Shown: positions 35,371 through 44,725, counted from the stretch's first letter. The stretch is DNA of 64,000 nt from Gemmatimonadaceae bacterium (GCA_035633115.1 DASQFN010000117.1:1-64000), one strand, 5' to 3'. A program made the numbers and translations. Notes: generated from the sequence alone by a model not told the origin.

Positions 35371-36477
35371 TTGAGTGGCCTTGCGTCACCGGGTGAGGGA
35401 GGCGAGGTCCGCATCCTCCCGTATCCGATCATCGTCGAGCGAGGGGCGCTGGACCGGCTGGGCGACATCGTCCGGAGATTCGCTCCCGCCCATCGGTATG
35501 CCGTCATCACAGACTCGAACGTCGGCCCTATCTATGGTATCCGGGCTATCGGCGGATTCCTCCCCGGTTCGGCCGATCTCTTCACCGTGCCGGCCGGTGA
35601 GACAAACAAGACCCGGGAGAGCTGGAGTCGTCTGACCGACGATCTCGTTGCCGCCGGTTTCGGGCGGGATTCTGCGGTCGTCGCCCTTGGCGGCGGGATG
35701 GTGGGAGACCTCGCGGGATTCGTTGCAGGCACGTTCATGCGGGGCGTCCCCGTGGTCCAGGTCCCGACCACTTTCCTGGCGATGATCGACGCGTCGATCG
35801 GCGGGAAAACGGGGGTCGACACGCCCTCGGGAAAGAATCTGGTGGGGCTTTTTCATCCTCCGGCTGCAGTCGTATCAGACCCGGAAACTCTTGGTACGCT
35901 TGCACTTGACCTTTTGAGAACGGGATTTGCCGAGGCGATTAAGCATGGCGTAATAGCGGACTCGGGTTACTTTGGGTTCGTGACGCAGGAGCTACCCACG
36001 CTCCTTGCGCCTGGCGGTGCCGGGAGTGACACGTTGACTCGCGTCGTCGTCCGCAGCATACAGATCAAGGCAGGGATCGTCGCCCGCGACGAGCGGGAGC
36101 GCGGCCTCCGGAAGGTGTTGAACTTCGGTCACACCATCGGACACGCACTCGAGGCTCTGAGCGGCTACGATCTCGCACATGGCGAAGCCGTCGCGATTGG
36201 AATGGCGCTCGAAAGTGCCCTGGCCGAGCGCGCCGGAATAGCCGAAGCCGGAACGTCGGAAGCGATTCGCAACGCTCTGAGCGCGGCGGGTCTGCCCGTG
36301 CGTCGCCCACTGGGGGTGGCGGGCGAAAGGATCATCGAGGCGATGCGGGCTGACAAGAAAGCCCGTCGCGGCGAAACAGAGTACGCGCTCCCGTGCCGTA
36401 TCGGAGCGATGGCTGGCTCGAGCTCTGGTTGGGCTGTAACGGTAGCTGACGACATCGTTCGGGAGGTGCTGACATGA
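35371..36477 (+). CDS. aroB: 3-dehydroquinate synthase
   Basis: Second enzyme of the shikimate pathway, converting DAHP to 3-dehydroquinate with NAD and a metal ion. TTG 35371 gives 368 residues with VALGGGMVGDLAGFVAGTFM, VPTTFLAMIDASIGGKTGVD, FAEAIKHGVIAD, and the metal-site segments NFGHTIGHALE and AHGEAVAIGM. All are intact. It is 14 bases after the adenosyltransferase gene and overlaps the 3D-domain gene by 4 bases. Confidence 0.96.
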   Translation: MSGLASPGEGGEVRILPYPIIVERGALDRLGDIVRRFAPAHRYAVITDSNVGPIYGIRAIGGFLPGSADLFTVPAGETNKTRESWSRLTDDLVAAGFGRDSAVVALGGGMVGDLAGFVAGTFMRGVPVVQVPTTFLAMIDASIGGKTGVDTPSGKNLVGLFHPPAAVVSDPETLGTLALDLLRTGFAEAIKHGVIADSGYFGFVTQELPTLLAPGGAGSDTLTRVVVRSIQIKAGIVARDERERGLRKVLNFGHTIGHALEALSGYDLAHGEAVAIGMALESALAERAGIAEAGTSEAIRNALSAAGLPVRRPLGVAGERIIEAMRADKKARRGETEYALPCRIGAMAGSSSGWAVTVADDIVREVLT

Positions 36478-37148
36478 AACGTGGCGATTTTATCCGGCTC
36501 GCAATCGCCGTCGCTATTGCCATCATGTTCATTCAGAGCGGTGCCATGCGGCTGCCCATGAGCAAGGTCGTGCTCAAGCACCAGCCCGTATTCGTCTATG
36601 CGAAACCCGCCATGGTCTATACCAAACCCGCCTTGGTCGCCGGAGCGAAGAAGGTCATTCGCGAGAGCCGTCACATCAAGGGAGTGATCCGTCGCGCCTC
36701 GGCGCGCGAGGCGCTTCGGATGCGCGCCCTGGGAATCGTTCCCCACCCGCGCCAGTTCGCGCGAGCCAGTGCAGGTGAAGAGGTGCCCGTTTCCCTTACG
36801 CAGTATTGCCTGAAGGGGACCACGCGCCGCGGCCGCTGGGTCCGACCGGGCATCGTCGCGGCCGACCCTCGAATTTTTCCGCTCGCGCGCTACGTCGAAG
36901 TCTTCATGGGCAACAAGTACATCGGCCGATTTCTGGTGGATGACACCGGCAGGAACGTCATCGGCGCGACGCTGGATATCTGGACTCCGTCATGCAAGCA
37001 GGCCACGCGTTTTGGCCGGCAGTTCGGGCGAGCCGTTCTCGTAGCTCGCGAAGAGGAGCATAGGCCGAGTCTGGCCCAGCTTCAGCTCGACGTGATTCCG
37101 GATTTGAGGGCAGTGGCCGAGCTGTTCGAGGGACTAGCCAAGCGTTGA
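36474..37148 (+). CDS. Exported 3D-domain (double-psi barrel) protein
   Basis: A 224-residue protein with an N-terminal signal anchor (FIRLAIAVAIAIMFIQSG), a basic middle part and a C-terminal 3D domain, named for three conserved aspartates. The domain is seen in QYCLKGTTRRGRWVRPG, VAADPRIFPLARYVEV, RFLVDDTGRNVIGATLDIW. This fold occurs in MltA-type lytic transglycosylases, Rpf/YabE-like proteins and RlpA, so a periplasmic role in peptidoglycan turnover is likely. The ATG overlaps the aroB stop. Confidence 0.85.
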   Translation: MKRGDFIRLAIAVAIAIMFIQSGAMRLPMSKVVLKHQPVFVYAKPAMVYTKPALVAGAKKVIRESRHIKGVIRRASAREALRMRALGIVPHPRQFARASAGEEVPVSLTQYCLKGTTRRGRWVRPGIVAADPRIFPLARYVEVFMGNKYIGRFLVDDTGRNVIGATLDIWTPSCKQATRFGRQFGRAVLVAREEEHRPSLAQLQLDVIPDLRAVAELFEGLAKR

Positions 37149-37271
37149 GGTCGCCAGTCCACAGTTCGCGAATTGGTCCGATGCGCGGTCCGCAAATCGG
37201 CCCGAAGTGCGCGGCGGTTGTTTGGCCCTACAATTGCTCGACCATGCCTCAACCCTAAGAGGGACAACAGT

Positions 37272-37454
37272 ATGTCATCGTTCAGTACCTACCTCGTCGG
37301 CTTCATCGTGCTCATCCTCGGTCTGGCTGTCGCAGCGTACCTGGTGGGCGTCTCGCCGACGTGGATTGCTGTCGGTGTAATCGTGCTGATCGGCATTGGC
37401 ATTCTCACTGGAACGAGCCGAACGAAGACCAAAGATCCGCCAACGACTCCGTAA
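37272..37454 (+). CDS. Small two-helix membrane protein
   Basis: ATG 37272 follows a good ribosome-binding site (AAGAGGGA, 8 bases upstream) and encodes 60 residues with two hydrophobic helices (YLVGFIVLILGLAVAAYLVG and WIAVGVIVLIGIGILTG) joined by a short loop, then a basic, Thr/Pro-rich tail. I know no function; such proteins are often stress-induced membrane peptides. It stands alone, followed by a 217-base gap with the sigma-factor promoter. Confidence 0.7.
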   Translation: MSSFSTYLVGFIVLILGLAVAAYLVGVSPTWIAVGVIVLIGIGILTGTSRTKTKDPPTTP

Positions 37455-37578
37455 GAACGCCGGCGCCAACTAACGGGATGACCAGTCCTCTGTAATAAAC
37501 GGACGAACCTCCGCCGGTATCGCATGTCGGAGAACCCGATAAATACAGGCACTCCGTGACTGGCATGAAATGTGGCAG

Positions 37579-37607
37579 TTGACCTTGCAATTCCCCCTCA
37601 TTAACGT
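37579..37607 (+). promoter_or_regulatory. Possible promoter of the sigma-factor gene
   Basis: TTGACC (37579-37584), a 17-base spacer and TAACGT (37602-37607), 65 bases before the sigma gene ATG. The -35 hexamer is close to consensus, the -10 matches at three positions only. Confidence 0.3.
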
Positions 37608-37671
37608 GCGCCTTGGGTTGAGCACCGCGAGCTGATCGAGCGCTTGCCGGACAATTCGCTAGAGGGCGTCC

Positions 37672-38565
37672 ATGCAGACTTCGGCCGAGAGCAAGTCTAA
37701 AGGCTTCTTCCGTTCGTCTCCCTCCACCGCTTTCGACCAATACCTCCAGGACATACAGAAACTCCCGCTGATAAGCAACGCCGAAGAAGAGCGTCGCCTC
37801 GCGCGCCGGGCGCAGGCAGGTGACGAGAAAGCTGCAGAGCGTCTCGTCACGGCCAATCTCCGGTTCGTCATCTCCTACGTGAAGAAATACCAGGGCCACG
37901 GACTCGACTTGAGCGAACTTGTGGCGATCGGAAATGAAGGGCTTCTCAAGGCAGTAAGAAAGTTCGATCCGGAGCAAGGCGTAAAGTTCATTTCGTATGC
38001 AGTGTGGTGGGTCCGGCAGGCAGTTCTCAAAGCCCTTGCAGAGCAGACCCGATCGGTAAGAATTCCCCTCAATCAGAATTCGCAGCTAATCAAGCTCGCC
38101 CGCGCACAGACAGTTCTCTCCCAGGTTCTCAAGCGCGATCCCACAGACCACGAAATAGGCCGGCTCCTCGAGGAGACACCCGAGGCCGTTCGCTCAGCAA
38201 AGCAGATGTCGGCCACGGAGATCTCGCTCGACGCTCCGATCGACCGCTCGGACCGCGAGGCCTGCACTCTTGGGGAGAGATTCGCCGGGGTTGACGGCGC
38301 GGAGATCGAGGAAGTGACGGACTTCCATCTCATGCGCGAGTTCATCGATCGCGTTTTCCGGAAGTATCTCACGCCCCGCGAGCGGAAGATTCTTCACCTG
38401 TATTACGGTCTCGAGCAGGGCTCGGATGCGATGACGCTCGAGAAGATCGGCGCTCTGATGGGCGTAACCCGCGAGCGCATCAGGCAGATCCGCGAGCGCG
38501 CGTTCGAAAAGCTGCGCGAGTCTCCGGACGGAGCAGCGCTGTCGGGGTTCTGGACAGCGGACTAA
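37672..38565 (+). CDS. Sigma-70 family RNA polymerase sigma factor (RpoD/RpoS type)
   Basis: A 297-residue sigma factor with regions 1.2 (DQYLQDIQKLPLIS), 2.1-2.4 (LVTANLRFVISYVKKYQG, GNEGLLKAVRKFDPEQGVKF, YAVWWVRQAVLKAL), 3 and 4.2 (TLEKIGALMGVTRERIRQIRE). The region 1.1 of large primary sigmas is absent, so it is a compact primary or group 2 sigma like the short RpoD of Bacteroidota. Whether it is the housekeeping sigma cannot be told without the rest of the genome. The lipid-kinase gene follows after 19 bases. Confidence 0.93.
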   Translation: MQTSAESKSKGFFRSSPSTAFDQYLQDIQKLPLISNAEEERRLARRAQAGDEKAAERLVTANLRFVISYVKKYQGHGLDLSELVAIGNEGLLKAVRKFDPEQGVKFISYAVWWVRQAVLKALAEQTRSVRIPLNQNSQLIKLARAQTVLSQVLKRDPTDHEIGRLLEETPEAVRSAKQMSATEISLDAPIDRSDREACTLGERFAGVDGAEIEEVTDFHLMREFIDRVFRKYLTPRERKILHLYYGLEQGSDAMTLEKIGALMGVTRERIRQIRERAFEKLRESPDGAALSGFWTAD

Positions 38566-38584
38566 CACAACTGCAGGTGAAGGG

Positions 38585-39508
38585 GTGACGGACCGCTCAC
38601 TCATTCCAGCGTTCGTCAACCCCGGCTCAGGAAGCTCCGAGAAGGCCCGAGACGCGCTGACGTCTTCGGGCCATTTTGATGTACAGGAAGTCGAGCCGGC
38701 AAAACTCGAGCACGAGATAAAGCGCGCGGTCGCAGCCGGCGCTAAACGCATCCTCATAGCGGGCGGCGACGGATCGATTTGCGCCGCGGCACAGGTGATT
38801 TCGGGTACCGACGTCGAGCTTGCCATCCTGCCCGGCGGCACGCTCAACCATTTTGCGATAGACAACGGAATTCCTGTCGAGCTCGCGGAGGCGGTGCGGG
38901 TGGCCATCGGCACAAGGACGAGAACCGTGGATGTCGGCTTTGCGGGAAATCGAGTGTTCCTCAACACGAGCTCGATCGGCGCTTATGTCACGTTCGTCCG
39001 GTTGCGCGACCGGCTGGAAAAGCGTTTCGGCTACAAGCTGGCGAGCCTCATCGCGTCGATCAGGATATTCTTCAGCCTGCGGAGGCTCCGCGTCGAGCTG
39101 GAGGTGGACGGCCAGGTCAAACACTACCGGACGCCCCTGGTGTTCATCGGCGTTGGCGAGCGAGAGCTCGAGTTTCCGCATCTTGGCACCCGCGTCAAGA
39201 ATGGCAAGCGAGGCCTGCACCTGTTCATCGTGCACGGGCGCAGGCGCGGACGGCTCCTGGTCGTCGCCTTCGAAGCGGTCTCGCGCGGAGTGGCGAGCGT
39301 TCGCCGCATGCCTGAGCTGGACGCATTCGTGCTGGAGCGCTGCACGATCGATCTCCGGCGGCCTCAAGCCTTGATCGCGTTCGACGGCGAAACGGAGCCG
39401 ATGGCGACTCCGCTCGAGTATCGAATAGAGCACGACACGCTTCGCATCGTTGTCCCCGTGCCTGTCGAGGAACTGGTCGGAGAGGCAGCGGCCGCGCATC
39501 CCGCATAG
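38585..39508 (+). CDS. Diacylglycerol/lipid kinase family protein
   Basis: GTG 38585 gives 307 residues of the YegS/DgkB/LCB5 family. The nucleotide-binding motif is ILIAGGDGSICAAAQ, preceded by VNPGSGSSEKA and followed by ILPGGTLNHFAIDNGIP. Such kinases phosphorylate diacylglycerol or related lipids on the inner membrane surface. The C-terminal beta-sandwich is present. It may be read with the sigma gene upstream; glcD begins nine bases after its stop. Confidence 0.9.
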   Translation: MTDRSLIPAFVNPGSGSSEKARDALTSSGHFDVQEVEPAKLEHEIKRAVAAGAKRILIAGGDGSICAAAQVISGTDVELAILPGGTLNHFAIDNGIPVELAEAVRVAIGTRTRTVDVGFAGNRVFLNTSSIGAYVTFVRLRDRLEKRFGYKLASLIASIRIFFSLRRLRVELEVDGQVKHYRTPLVFIGVGERELEFPHLGTRVKNGKRGLHLFIVHGRRRGRLLVVAFEAVSRGVASVRRMPELDAFVLERCTIDLRRPQALIAFDGETEPMATPLEYRIEHDTLRIVVPVPVEELVGEAAAAHPA

Positions 39509-39517
39509 GTTTCCGGT

Positions 39518-40960
39518 ATGGCGACTGAAAAGCTGGCGAACCAGCTCGCCGGCGTGGTCGGCGAAAGGTTCGTGCTCATGCGGCCGTCGGAGCTGCTGGT
39601 TTACAACTCCGATGGACTTCCTGGATATCGGCGCAAGCCGCGCCTTGCAGTTTTTCCCGGGACTCGAGAGCAGACGATAGAAGTGGTGCGAATCCTCGCC
39701 GCCGCCGGCGCGCCGTTCGTCCCCCGAGGTGCCGGCACCGGCCTGTCCGGCGGTGCGCTCGCAGACGATGTAGTTCTGCTTGGACTGCATCGTTTGAAAA
39801 AAATCATCTCGATCGACGCCGAGAATCGCCGCGCGACTGTCGAGCCCGGCGTTGTGAATCTCGCTCTGAACCGAATTGCCGGTCCGCTGGGACTGCTGTA
39901 TGCGCCGGACCCGTCGAGCGAAGCCGCGTGCACGATCGGCGGGAACATCGCCGAGAACGCGGGCGGACCCCATTGCCTCAAGTACGGCGTCACGCTGAAT
40001 CACGTCCTTGCTATCACGGCCGTACTTCCCGATGGCGAGATCATGACACTCGGCAGCGACACCGGCGAGCGCGAAGGCTACGATCTCCTTGGCGCGTTCA
40101 TCGGATCGGAGGGATGCTTTGGCGTCGCGCTCGACGTGACCGTGAAGCTGACGAAAAAGCCTCCGGCCGTTCGAACGATGCTCGCGGATTTCACTTCGGT
40201 CGACGATGCGGCACGCGTGACTTCCGCCATCGTCGCGTCGGGAATCATTCCGGCGGCGCTCGAGTTCATGGACAGCGCGACAATACAGGTAGTCGAGTCG
40301 AGCATCTACGCCGCGGGATATCCGGCGGATGCGGCCGCGGTGCTGCTGATCGAGCTCGATGGGCTGCCCGCGGGTGTGGAAACCGACGTGCAGACGGTGC
40401 GGGAGCTGTGCATCGCCGGCCATGCGCGTGAAGTGAAGGTCGCCGGAAACGAAGCAGAGCGGCTCCGATTGTGGCAGGGACGCAAAAAGGCGTTCGGCGC
40501 GATGGGCCGCATGGCTCCGCACCTCGTGGTGCAGGACGCAGTTATTCCACGCACGCGGCTCGCTGAGATCCTCGCGACAATCGCCCATATCGCTGCAACG
40601 CATAGGGTGACGGTGTGCAACGTTTTTCACGCCGGTGACGGAAACCTGCATCCCAACATTCCCTACAACGCCGATGATCCGGATGAAAGCGAGCGTGTCC
40701 ATCTGGCGATGGGCGAGATCATGCGTGCATGCGTCGCTGCCGGTGGCAGCATTACCGGAGAGCACGGCGTTGGACTGGACAAGCTGAATTACATCGAGCT
40801 CATCTTCTCACCTGACTCGCTCGACGCGATGTGCCGCCTGCGCTCTGCGTTCGACCCCGATCGCCGCGCGAATCCAGGAAAGGTCGTTCCTATCCACGCA
40901 TGTCAGGAATGGAAATCGACGCCCGCGTCAATGCGGGAACCTGCCGGAGCTCTGGCGTGA
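39518..40960 (+). CDS. glcD: Glycolate oxidase FAD-linked subunit GlcD
   Basis: A 480-residue FAD-binding type 4 (VAO-fold) oxidase. Motifs: PRGAGTGLSGGALADDVVL for FAD binding, AACTIGGNIAENAGGPHCLKYG (shortened here to TIGGNIAENAGGPHC), ATVEPG-like RRATVEPGVVNLAL and C-terminal GEHGVGLDKLNYI. It oxidises glycolate (or D-lactate in related enzymes) and passes electrons through GlcF to the quinone pool. glcE and glcF follow with overlapping ends, so the complete three-subunit complex is present. Confidence 0.94.
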   Translation: MATEKLANQLAGVVGERFVLMRPSELLVYNSDGLPGYRRKPRLAVFPGTREQTIEVVRILAAAGAPFVPRGAGTGLSGGALADDVVLLGLHRLKKIISIDAENRRATVEPGVVNLALNRIAGPLGLLYAPDPSSEAACTIGGNIAENAGGPHCLKYGVTLNHVLAITAVLPDGEIMTLGSDTGEREGYDLLGAFIGSEGCFGVALDVTVKLTKKPPAVRTMLADFTSVDDAARVTSAIVASGIIPAALEFMDSATIQVVESSIYAAGYPADAAAVLLIELDGLPAGVETDVQTVRELCIAGHAREVKVAGNEAERLRLWQGRKKAFGAMGRMAPHLVVQDAVIPRTRLAEILATIAHIAATHRVTVCNVFHAGDGNLHPNIPYNADDPDESERVHLAMGEIMRACVAAGGSITGEHGVGLDKLNYIELIFSPDSLDAMCRLRSAFDPDRRANPGKVVPIHACQEWKSTPASMREPAGALA

Positions 40961-42081
40961 CTTCGACGATTCAGGAGCGGGTTCGTGAGGCCGGAGCCGC
41001 CCGGACTCCGCTGCGCATTGCCGGCAATTCCAGGTGGCAGAACGCGGGCAGGCCGGTTGCCGCCGTCGAAAAGATCTCCGTCGCCGATCACAGCGGCGTG
41101 GTGGATTATGTCGCGAGTGACCTGACCATTACCGTGCGCGCGGGGACAACGCTCGCTGAAATCGCGCGCGTGACTGGTGACGAGGGGCAGTGGCTTCCGC
41201 TGAATCCCTTCGGCTCTGCCGAGGGGACGATCGGCGCAACGGTTGCGACGGCGTCCTCAGGTCCTCTCTCACAAGGGTTTGGTACGATTCGCGACCTCGT
41301 GCTCGGGGTCGAGATCGTCACCGGTGATGCGAAGATCGTTCGGGGCGGCGGCCGCGTGGTTAAGAACGTCGCCGGCTTCGATCTGGTTCGGCTCCTGACC
41401 GGCTCATGGGGAACACTCGGCGTGATCACCGAGGTCTCGCTCAGGCTGTATGCGCTTCCGGCGCACCGGATGACCATGGCAATGGACTCTCCGACGGATA
41501 CGCGGCGGCTTGCTCAGCGTCTGCGATCACTGCTCGACGCGCCGATAATTCCCTTCTCTCTCGAGCTCGTGGGCGAAGAGCTCGCGCGTCGAATCGGGCT
41601 CCCCGCCCGGCCGACGATTCTGGTCGAATTCGGCGGCAATGCCGCGGCGGTGTCAGCACAGCGTGACGCGCTCGCCGCGATTGGGAACGTGAACGAAGTG
41701 TCGAGTGAAGTCTGGGAGAAAATGCGAGCCACCGCTGTGTCCGACGCGATGGTGGTCCGCGTGTCGGGACTGCCGGCGGGCCTGGCCGAACGATGGGAGC
41801 GAGCGCGCTCGATCGGCCGGGATGGTGAGCCGCCGATGATGCATGCGTCGATTGGCCGCGGGACGGTTCGATGCATTTTCCCCGGAGAGCTGCCGGCTTC
41901 CGCGATGGAGGGAGTGGCGGCTTCGCACGCCGACGATACGATGATCTTCGAGACTCTTCCGCCGGCCGTATGGGCATCGCTCGCTGACAGCGCTACGGCA
42001 GATCGTGTGTCCCAGGGTATCAAGAGAGCGTTCGATCCCTTCGGCATTCTCAATCCAGGCATCCTCGGACCGACGAATTGA
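40957..42081 (+). CDS. glcE: Glycolate oxidase FAD-binding subunit GlcE
   Basis: GTG 40957 overlaps the glcD stop (GTGA) and gives 374 residues; an in-frame ATG at 40900 inside glcD is a less likely start. FAD-domain motifs: TPLRIAGNSRWQNAGRP, DLTITVRAGTTLAEIA, LNPFGSAEGTIGATVA and VKNVAGFDLVRLLTGSWGTL. GlcE is the shorter, partly degenerate companion of GlcD and is needed for activity in Escherichia coli. The end RAFDPFGILNPG matches the family terminus. Confidence 0.93.
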   Translation: MTSTIQERVREAGAARTPLRIAGNSRWQNAGRPVAAVEKISVADHSGVVDYVASDLTITVRAGTTLAEIARVTGDEGQWLPLNPFGSAEGTIGATVATASSGPLSQGFGTIRDLVLGVEIVTGDAKIVRGGGRVVKNVAGFDLVRLLTGSWGTLGVITEVSLRLYALPAHRMTMAMDSPTDTRRLAQRLRSLLDAPIIPFSLELVGEELARRIGLPARPTILVEFGGNAAAVSAQRDALAAIGNVNEVSSEVWEKMRATAVSDAMVVRVSGLPAGLAERWERARSIGRDGEPPMMHASIGRGTVRCIFPGELPASAMEGVAASHADDTMIFETLPPAVWASLADSATADRVSQGIKRAFDPFGILNPGILGPTN

Positions 42082-43406
42082 CTTCGCTCCCGCTGGTTCA
42101 ACTACAGGACAATCTCGACGAGGATCCCGTTCCCGCCGACGCCGTGCCGGCGTGCGCGCTTCCGAACTCGGAGCTGGCGGGAGAGCTCCCGGGAATCAAC
42201 GCTTGCGTGCACTGCGGATTCTGTCTTCAGGCGTGCCCGACATACCTCGCGCTCGAAGACGAGAACGACAGTCCTCGCGGACGCATTTTTCTAATGCGCT
42301 CGCTGCTCGAGGGCACGATAACGCCCGACGACGAGTCGGTGCAGACGCACATCAGTCGCTGCCTGGGATGCAGGGCGTGCGAGACAGCGTGTCCGTCGGG
42401 CGTTCCCTACGGGCACCTCCTCGAAGCGACGCGCGCGACACTGACTCAGAGTCAGCGAAATCCGATTGTGGCGCGACTCATTCTCAGGGTGTTCGCGAAC
42501 CGCGTGCTTCTGGGCATTGCGATGTTTGCGTCGCGCCTTCTTGCCGCCACGCCTGTGCCGACGCTCCTTGCCCGAGTCAGTGGACGAAGCGGCTTCGCGA
42601 TGGCAATGCTTTCCTCCGCCGGCAGCCCGCTCGAGCGCGACCCGTACAAACCGCGCGCCAGTGGCGAGCGTGGAAAGGCGGCGGTTCTGCTCGGGTGCGT
42701 CATGGAAGGATTGTTCACGGACACGAATCGCGCGACCGAGCGTGTGCTGCGCGTGAATGGGTACGAGATCGTCGAGTCGAAAGGGCAGCGATGCTGCGGC
42801 GCGCTGCACGCGCACGCCGGCGATATCGACGCTGCCCGGCTGCTCGCGAAGCGCAACGTCGAAGCATTCGAGCGCTCAGGCGCCGACGTCATCGCCGTGA
42901 ACTCTGCCGGCTGCGGGGCGATGATGAAGGATTACGGGCATCTGTTGAAGGACGACACTGCGTGGGTAGATCGAGGCGCGGCGGTCGCGTCGAAAGTGCG
43001 AGACGTGAGCGAGCTGCTGGCTGCGGCGGGCCCGCTGCCGGGTGCGCCTATGCCGCTCCGCGTCTGCTACGACGCGCCGTGCCACCTCCTCCACGGCCAG
43101 CGCGTATCGACGCCGCCGTTGGCGGTGCTCGCCGCGATCCCGCAGCTCGAGCTCGTGCCTCTGCGTGACTCGGACCAGTGCTGCGGCGCTGCCGGGATCT
43201 ACAATCTGATCGAGCCCGAAACGTCGGATGCTGTTCTCGCGACAAAGCTCGCCAACATAGCCGAGACGGGTGCTCAGTTTGTTGCGACAGGCAATCCGGG
43301 GTGCCACATGCAAATCGGAGCGGGCCTTATGCGGAGTGGATCAAAAGCGCGGGCTATACATCCAGTGGACTTGCTCGACGCGTCGTACGCAATGATGAGC
43401 AGGTAA
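42078..43406 (+). CDS. glcF: Glycolate oxidase iron-sulfur subunit GlcF
   Basis: TTG 42078 overlaps the glcE stop and gives 442 residues. Two 4Fe-4S motifs are visible, CVHCGFCLQACPTY and CLGCRACETACPSG, followed by two cysteine-rich CCG domains (QRCCGALHAHAGD and DQCCGAAGIYNL), the architecture of GlcF and heterodisulfide-reductase-like subunits. It carries electrons from the flavin subunits toward membrane quinones. Confidence 0.95.
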   Translation: MTSLPLVQLQDNLDEDPVPADAVPACALPNSELAGELPGINACVHCGFCLQACPTYLALEDENDSPRGRIFLMRSLLEGTITPDDESVQTHISRCLGCRACETACPSGVPYGHLLEATRATLTQSQRNPIVARLILRVFANRVLLGIAMFASRLLAATPVPTLLARVSGRSGFAMAMLSSAGSPLERDPYKPRASGERGKAAVLLGCVMEGLFTDTNRATERVLRVNGYEIVESKGQRCCGALHAHAGDIDAARLLAKRNVEAFERSGADVIAVNSAGCGAMMKDYGHLLKDDTAWVDRGAAVASKVRDVSELLAAAGPLPGAPMPLRVCYDAPCHLLHGQRVSTPPLAVLAAIPQLELVPLRDSDQCCGAAGIYNLIEPETSDAVLATKLANIAETGAQFVATGNPGCHMQIGAGLMRSGSKARAIHPVDLLDASYAMMSR

Positions 43407-43485
43407 ATCTCACGGTGGTGCCGGAGTCGCACTTCGCGCCGCCAATGCAGTAGCATTCCCAACTACCCCCGGTTTAATTCCAAGT

Positions 43486-44484
43486 ATGTCCGAGGCGAGC
43501 GAATACGCCGCAATGCGCTCGGGCGCGTTGCTGATCGACCGCGGAGACCGAATCCGCATCCGCTTCGGCGGACCCCGCGCCGCCGAGCTTGTCACCGGGC
43601 TCGTCACGAGTGACGTCCTCTCGCTCTCGCCTGGCGAGGGCCAGTACGCCGGCGCGCTCACGGCGAAGGGCAAAGTCTCCGCGGATGTCCGCATTTTTGC
43701 CGACGCCGAGGGGCTGCTGACGGACACTTCGGCCCGCGCCGGCGCAAATTGGCGGGACATCGTCAAGAAATACATCAATCCCCGCGTCGCGCCTTATCGT
43801 GACGTGACCGCCGAGCTGGACGATCTTGCGGTCATCGGCCCGAAAGCGCGTCGTGTGGTCGCGGCTGCAACAGGCGCCGACGAAGACGCGCTTGCTGCAC
43901 TCGGCCCGTACGGCCACCTGCACGTAATGCACGGAGATGCGCGCATCATGATCGCCCGCAATGCCGAGCTGGATGTCGAAGGTTACGAGATCTTTGCTCC
44001 GATGAGTCTCGATCTGGTGATGCGAGACCGGCTCCTTGCAGGAGGCGCAGTGCCGGGTACCGCGCGCACGTGGGATATCGCCCGCATCGAAGCGGGGCGG
44101 CCTGAGTGGGGGATCGACATGAACGACTCCACAATTCCCCAGGAAGCCAACTTCGACGAGCTGGGAGCGATCTCTTACACGAAGGGATGCTATACCGGGC
44201 AGGAGACTGTCGCTCGCGTGCATTTTCGCGGGCACGTGAATCGATTCCTGCGGCGGCTCCATTTCGTCAGTGCCTCGATTCCTCCGACCAACGCCGAGCT
44301 GGTGGACGACTCGGGAAATATTGTCGGGGATGTCCGGAGCGTCGCCATTTCACCGCGTCATGGCGGTGTGGCGCTGGCGATGGTGCGTCGTGAGGTAGCG
44401 CCGGGAACGACGCTGCACGCACGGTGGGATGGCGGCGACTGCACGATGCAGATCGCCGGACAAGAAAAAGGCGCGACTGGTTAG
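43486..44484 (+). CDS. ygfZ: YgfZ/GcvT-domain folate-binding protein
   Basis: A 332-residue protein of the tetrahydrofolate-binding YgfZ family, which assists maintenance or repair of some iron-sulfur enzymes. The diagnostic motif K-G-C-Y-x-G-Q-E is present as YTKGCYTGQETVARVHF, along with the N-terminal barrel (LLIDRGDRIRIRFGG). It follows the iron-sulfur gene glcF by 79 bases. The fold is shared with aminomethyltransferase GcvT, but the catalytic features of GcvT are absent. Confidence 0.93.
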   Translation: MSEASEYAAMRSGALLIDRGDRIRIRFGGPRAAELVTGLVTSDVLSLSPGEGQYAGALTAKGKVSADVRIFADAEGLLTDTSARAGANWRDIVKKYINPRVAPYRDVTAELDDLAVIGPKARRVVAAATGADEDALAALGPYGHLHVMHGDARIMIARNAELDVEGYEIFAPMSLDLVMRDRLLAGGAVPGTARTWDIARIEAGRPEWGIDMNDSTIPQEANFDELGAISYTKGCYTGQETVARVHFRGHVNRFLRRLHFVSASIPPTNAELVDDSGNIVGDVRSVAISPRHGGVALAMVRREVAPGTTLHARWDGGDCTMQIAGQEKGATG

Positions 44485-44492
44485 TCGCGCCT
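44469..44492 (-). terminator. Rho-independent terminator of the lipoprotein gene
   Basis: A perfect 10-bp GC-rich stem (44469-44478 with 44483-44492, 4-base loop) overlaps the ygfZ stop. On the minus strand it is followed by TTTTCTTG, a good T-run, so it terminates the convergent small lipoprotein gene. On the plus strand only CTTCG follows. Confidence 0.75.
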
Positions 44493-44515
44493 CTTCGCCT
44501 GCCGGAAGAAGAAGG

Positions 44516-44725
44516 TTACTTCTTCGTTCCCTTGGCGATGCTGTCTTTCATCGCGCTATCCCGCATCATCGAATCGCGCATCATGGCGGAATCCATCATT
44601 CTCATTCCGGTATCCATGGCGGCGGGAGCCGGGGCCATCGCAGCACCGGTGTCAACAGCGGCTTCATCCTTCTTTGCACATGCGGCAAGTGCGAGGACGG
44701 CGGCGACGAGAGCAATGCGCTTCAT
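44516..44725 (-). CDS. Small Met/Asp-rich lipoprotein
   Basis: ATG 44725 follows an AAGGAG ribosome-binding site and encodes 69 residues. The signal peptide MKRIALVAAVLALAAC ends in a lipobox with Cys16, then a Lys/Asp/Glu stretch and an unusual repeated tail built from MRDS/MKDS-like units (MMDSAMMRDSMMRDSAMKDS). A longer in-frame start at 44776 lacks a signal. The methionine richness suggests metal binding, for instance copper or silver, but nothing proves it. Confidence 0.75.
   Translation of the reverse strand: MKRIALVAAVLALAACAKKDEAAVDTGAAMAPAPAAMDTGMRMMDSAMMRDSMMRDSAMKDSIAKGTKK

Noticed and set aside
38627-40765. 712-codon minus-strand open frame opposite the lipid kinase and glcD
   Set aside because: It is antisense to two genes with clear family motifs, its translation is rich in Arg/His/Cys without any domain, and it spans the junction between them. 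It is a by-product of GC-rich codon usage.
42005-43168. 387-codon plus-strand open frame overlapping glcF
   Set aside because: Alternate frame of glcF; extremely Arg-rich, no family resemblance, while the glcF frame has all cluster-binding cysteines.
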